DNA from: Crocinitomicaceae bacterium
GTDB lineage: Bacteria; Bacteroidota; Bacteroidia; Flavobacteriales_D; Parvicellaceae
NCBI GenBank assembly: GCA_002727735.1
Contig: PBXW01000142.1
Span: 1-7,738 of the forward strand
Length of the DNA: 7,738 nt
Reading direction: 5' to 3'
Positions 6,808-7,738 of this stretch are shown here, one piece after another. Below the pieces are notes generated by a model. It was not told the origin of the DNA, ran no database searches, and was given only the letters and a program-made list of their open reading frames with translations. The first letter of the stretch is position 1. Each line of letters starts with the position of its first letter. A program made the translations under genes and the position numbers.

Positions 6808-7521
6808 ATGAAAAATACGACAGTTTTAATCATCGAAGATAGTTCAGAAATACAAATACTTCTGGAATACAACTTCCAAAACGCCGGTTACAAAGTGGTA
6901 ATGGCTTCTGATGGCGATGAGGGATTAAACCTGGCAGAAGAAATACATCCTGATGTCATTATTTTAGACTGGATGATGCCTATGATGTCGGGAATCGAGG
7001 TTTTGCAAAAATTACGTAAACGTGAGGCAACTACAGAAACTCCCATCATAATGTTAACTGCAAAAGCCGAAGAACATGACAGATTGACAGGACTGGATAA
7101 GGGAGCGGATGATTATGTTGTTAAGCCTTTCAGTCCTGCTGAATTGATTGCCCGAACTGGAGCATTATTACGCCGAACCTCAGGAGCAAGACAGCAACAG
7201 CTTAACTGCGCCGACCTCGAAATGGACTTGTTAACAAAAAAAGTGAAACGGGCAGGACAAGAAATTAAACTTGGTCCAAAAGAATTTATGTTGTTAGAGC
7301 ATTTTTTGCGAAATCAGGAGCGCGTTTACTCCCGGCAACAATTATTAGACCAAGTATGGGGTCATGACGTGTATATCGAAGATAGAACGATAGATGTTCA
7401 CATTAGACGCCTGCGCAAAGCAATTAATGTCACAAATACGGGTGACCTCATCCGGACTGTTCGCTCAATGGGTTATTCACTAGAAGCGCCCGCCAGAAAA
7501 AACGATAGTCGAACCAATTAG
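6808..7521 (+). CDS. phoB: Phosphate regulon response regulator PhoB
   Basis: OmpR/PhoB-family response regulator that, when phosphorylated by PhoR, binds Pho boxes and activates phosphate-starvation genes. From ATG 6808 it has 237 residues (E. coli PhoB has 229). Receiver domain 1-123: acidic pocket Glu10-Asp11, phospho-acceptor Asp54 in LDWMMP, Thr84, and Lys106 in KPFSP. Winged-helix DNA-binding domain about 135-226: GPKEFMLLEHF, ERVYSRQQLLDQVWG, the recognition helix EDRTIDVHIRRLRKA, and RTVRSMGY in the wing. These are PhoB-specific in detail. The frame is open upstream to ATG 6673 (282 residues), with another ATG at 6745; only 6745 has a weak GAG-type ribosome site. I chose 6808 because the receiver fold begins there, although it lacks a clear ribosome site. 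It is divergent from pstS and no phoR follows within the 217 bases visible. Confidence 0.95.
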   Translation: MKNTTVLIIEDSSEIQILLEYNFQNAGYKVVMASDGDEGLNLAEEIHPDVIILDWMMPMMSGIEVLQKLRKREATTETPIIMLTAKAEEHDRLTGLDKGADDYVVKPFSPAELIARTGALLRRTSGARQQQLNCADLEMDLLTKKVKRAGQEIKLGPKEFMLLEHFLRNQERVYSRQQLLDQVWGHDVYIEDRTIDVHIRRLRKAINVTNTGDLIRTVRSMGYSLEAPARKNDSRTN

Positions 7522-7527
7522 CCTCAA

Positions 7528-7602
7528 ACACTCAAGCTAAGACAAAATTTTAAATGTTCACGCTCTCAATAAACAATAGCTGCCTTTTAGTAGCTTGAGT
7601 GT
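7528..7602. repeat. Perfect 12-base inverted repeat with 51-base spacer downstream of phoB
   Basis: ACACTCAAGCTA (7528-7539) is the exact reverse complement of TAGCTTGAGTGT (7591-7602). The first arm begins six bases after the phoB stop. The spacer is AT-rich and has no T tract directly after the second arm, so this is not a standard terminator; the transcript could still fold into a long-range stem protecting the phoB 3' end. The remainder of 7522-7738 is AT-rich with no coding signal except a possible start at the very end. Confidence 0.6.
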
Positions 7603-7722
7603 GTTCAAACTATGCAATTCGTACTTTAATTTTTCTTGCATCAATCATCACTTGATTTCTTTTAATCATTGTTTGTTTTCGAAGCCGTATATTTATGATT
7701 ATATAAATTGACAAATTATAAC

Positions 7723-7738
7723 GGTGAGATTGATGCTA
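7723..7738 (+). other. Possible ribosome site and start codon of a following gene
   Basis: GGTGAG (7723-7728) is followed four bases later by ATG (7733-7735) and one more codon before the window ends. The AT-rich stretch before it, including TATATAA-like sequence near 7700-7707, could hold a promoter. With only two codons visible, no identity can be given and the start may be chance. Confidence 0.25.

Noticed and set aside
7640..7663. Hairpin ATCAA/TTGAT followed by a T-rich stretch as the phoB terminator.
   Set aside because: The stem is five mostly A-T pairs and the T tract is interrupted by C; too weak to call.
7711..7738. TTGTCAA-like half-site on the minus strand near the right edge as a further Pho box.
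   Set aside because: No second half-site occurs at the 11-base step on either side.
1..7738. Search for CRISPR arrays, tRNA or rRNA genes, insertion sequences and phage or defence genes.
   Set aside because: No repeat array, RNA gene fold, transposase or defence-type protein was seen; the window is almost entirely accounted for by the phosphate locus, the PanB-like gene and the gap fragment.

Overview
The window carries a phosphate-starvation (Pho) locus from a Gram-negative bacterium. The long PstC and PstA permeases (over 420 residues, with extra periplasmic segments), the PstS-type binding protein and the PhoB protein fit a proteobacterium, most likely an alphaproteobacterium, possibly marine. 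That placement is inference from protein style; no rRNA or other marker is present.

Layout, right to left. An operon on the minus strand runs pstS (5386-6447), pstC (ending 3940), pstA (ending 2646), pstB (1861-2631), phoU (1161-1847): periplasmic phosphate binding protein, two permease subunits, ATPase and the signalling/regulatory protein. The gene encoding the response regulator PhoB is divergent on the plus strand (about 6808-7521), and the 225-base gap between pstS and phoB holds Pho-box half-sites with 11-base periodicity facing both ways. The partner sensor kinase gene phoR is not in the window. Between pstS and pstC lies an intrinsic-terminator-like hairpin with a T7 tract, followed by a G9 run. 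It probably lowers expression of the transporter genes relative to the binding protein, and it makes the upstream candidate start of pstC doubtful.

Downstream of phoU is a GC-richer gene (240-1067, minus) for a protein of the ketopantoate hydroxymethyltransferase (PanB) fold. By my alignment from memory it has lost the metal-ligand aspartates and catalytic lysine of classical PanB, so its activity is unknown. At the left edge (1-79, minus) is the beginning of a glyceraldehyde-3-phosphate dehydrogenase gene. In front of it, at 120-137, is an 18-base element nearly matching the pstS Pho box, which suggests that this GAPDH belongs to the Pho regulon. A GAPDH under Pho control is reminiscent of arsenate-detoxifying GAPDH/ArsJ systems, but the partner gene would lie outside the window.

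How it fits together: PstSCAB imports phosphate at high affinity; PhoU with the transporter reports phosphate sufficiency to the (unseen) kinase; PhoB, when phosphorylated, should act at the three Pho boxes seen here (pstS, phoB itself and gap). The last 217 bases (7522-7738) are AT-rich and hold a long-range 12-base inverted repeat and, at the very end, a possible ribosome site and ATG of a following gene.
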